Positions 63,853-64,000 of a stretch of 64,000 bases of DNA are shown here, one piece after another. The DNA lies in contig NZ_AKJN02000006.1 of the NCBI RefSeq assembly GCF_000282315.2, positions 1,364,001-1,428,000 on the forward strand, written 5' to 3'. Numbering within the stretch: position 1 is the stretch's first letter; each line of letters opens with the position of its first letter. The position numbers and the translations under genes are program-made. The notes beneath the pieces are model-generated. The model was not told the origin of the DNA, searched no databases, and saw nothing but the letters and a program-made list of their open reading frames with translations. Source of the DNA: Pseudomonas sp. GM41(2012). GTDB lineage: Bacteria > Pseudomonadota > Gammaproteobacteria > Pseudomonadales > Pseudomonadaceae.

Positions 63853-64000
63853 AATGTTTCTCCCAAAGACCGATTACCCGCGTCGTAATAATGTTTACCG
63901 TGACGTAAACCAGCATGAAAATGCTGATCAACTCGATGGCCTGCCCGGTTTGATTCATGGCGGTGTTGCCCGCCGAGACCAGTTCCGGGTATCCCACGGC
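63842..64000 (-). CDS. Amino-acid ABC transporter permease, AapQ-like (5' end cut by window)
   Basis: The 52 C-terminal residues of a permease are visible, ending LISIFMLVYVTVNIITTRV and the stop at 63842-63844, with a hydrophobic final segment and a basic tail. The position directly before an AapM-like gene, with an 11-base overlap, suggests AapQ. The N-terminal part and any binding-protein gene lie beyond the right edge. Confidence 0.8.
   Translation of the reverse strand, partial: AVGYPELVSAGNTAMNQTGQAIELISIFMLVYVTVNIITTRVIGLWEKHYVW

Overview
The window looks like an accessory, catabolic stretch of a fluorescent-group Pseudomonas chromosome. The grounds are GC-rich codon use, REP-type inverted repeats of the GTAGGAGC / GCGAGCAGGCTCACTCCCAC kind between genes, DUF2986 and periplasmic broad-specificity racemase genes, and an lhp-type hydroxyproline cluster. 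No rRNA, tRNA, insertion sequence, phage gene or CRISPR array was seen.

Region A (1-16296, almost all minus strand) degrades aromatics by meta cleavage. A LysR regulator (cut by the window edge) is followed by SnoaL-like, DUF1857 and SDR genes. Next comes a complete lower meta pathway read from 9623 to 2750: extradiol dioxygenase, class II aldolase-like protein, 2-hydroxymuconic semialdehyde dehydrogenase, hydratase, decarboxylase, tautomerase, acylating acetaldehyde dehydrogenase and 4-hydroxy-2-oxovalerate aldolase. Upstream of it lie an MFS importer and an outer-membrane channel, then a second catabolic operon (15761-12255): dehydrogenase, NIPSNAP, second extradiol dioxygenase, YCII-like protein and fumarylacetoacetase-family hydrolase. 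A carboxymuconolactone-decarboxylase-like gene heads the region. No ring-hydroxylating enzyme is present, so the aromatic substrate is not fixed by the sequence; the gene set fits a carboxylated catechol such as 2,3-dihydroxybenzoate.

Region B (16509-22168, plus) is a glutamine-synthetase-like / aldehyde dehydrogenase / iron alcohol dehydrogenase / permease set, probably for gamma-glutamylated catabolism of an amine or amino alcohol. Region C (22169-26721) holds small proteins, a fused VanX-like peptidase plus L,D-transpeptidase, an unrecognised 247-residue protein and a winged-helix regulator.

Region D (26829-43404) is a hydroxyproline cluster: GntR regulator, 4-hydroxyproline epimerase, three-subunit D-hydroxyproline dehydrogenase, PAS-AraC regulator, amino-acid ABC transporter, single-chain aconitase X (3-hydroxyproline dehydratase type), a Ser/Thr variant of the proline racemase family, pyrroline-4-hydroxy-2-carboxylate deaminase, MFS importer, ketoglutarate semialdehyde dehydrogenase and an Ldh2-type imine reductase. 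Identical palindromes TCGTATACGA sit before the transporter and the deaminase.

Region E (43640-52144) has two tandem ohr genes with ohrR, then LysR/semialdehyde dehydrogenase, an NTF2-like protein, GST, aldo/keto reductase and two alpha/beta hydrolases. Region F (52379-58016) pairs a rare fusion (CtlX-like guanidino hydrolase joined to an ornithine-type aminotransferase) with a PctA-like amino-acid chemoreceptor in one operon, divergent from a periplasmic amino-acid racemase. Region G (58158-64000) is an amino-acid ABC transport cluster (GntR, ATPase, CapA-like, ornithine cyclodeaminase-like, RidA, AapM- and AapQ-like permeases) whose remaining genes lie beyond the right edge.
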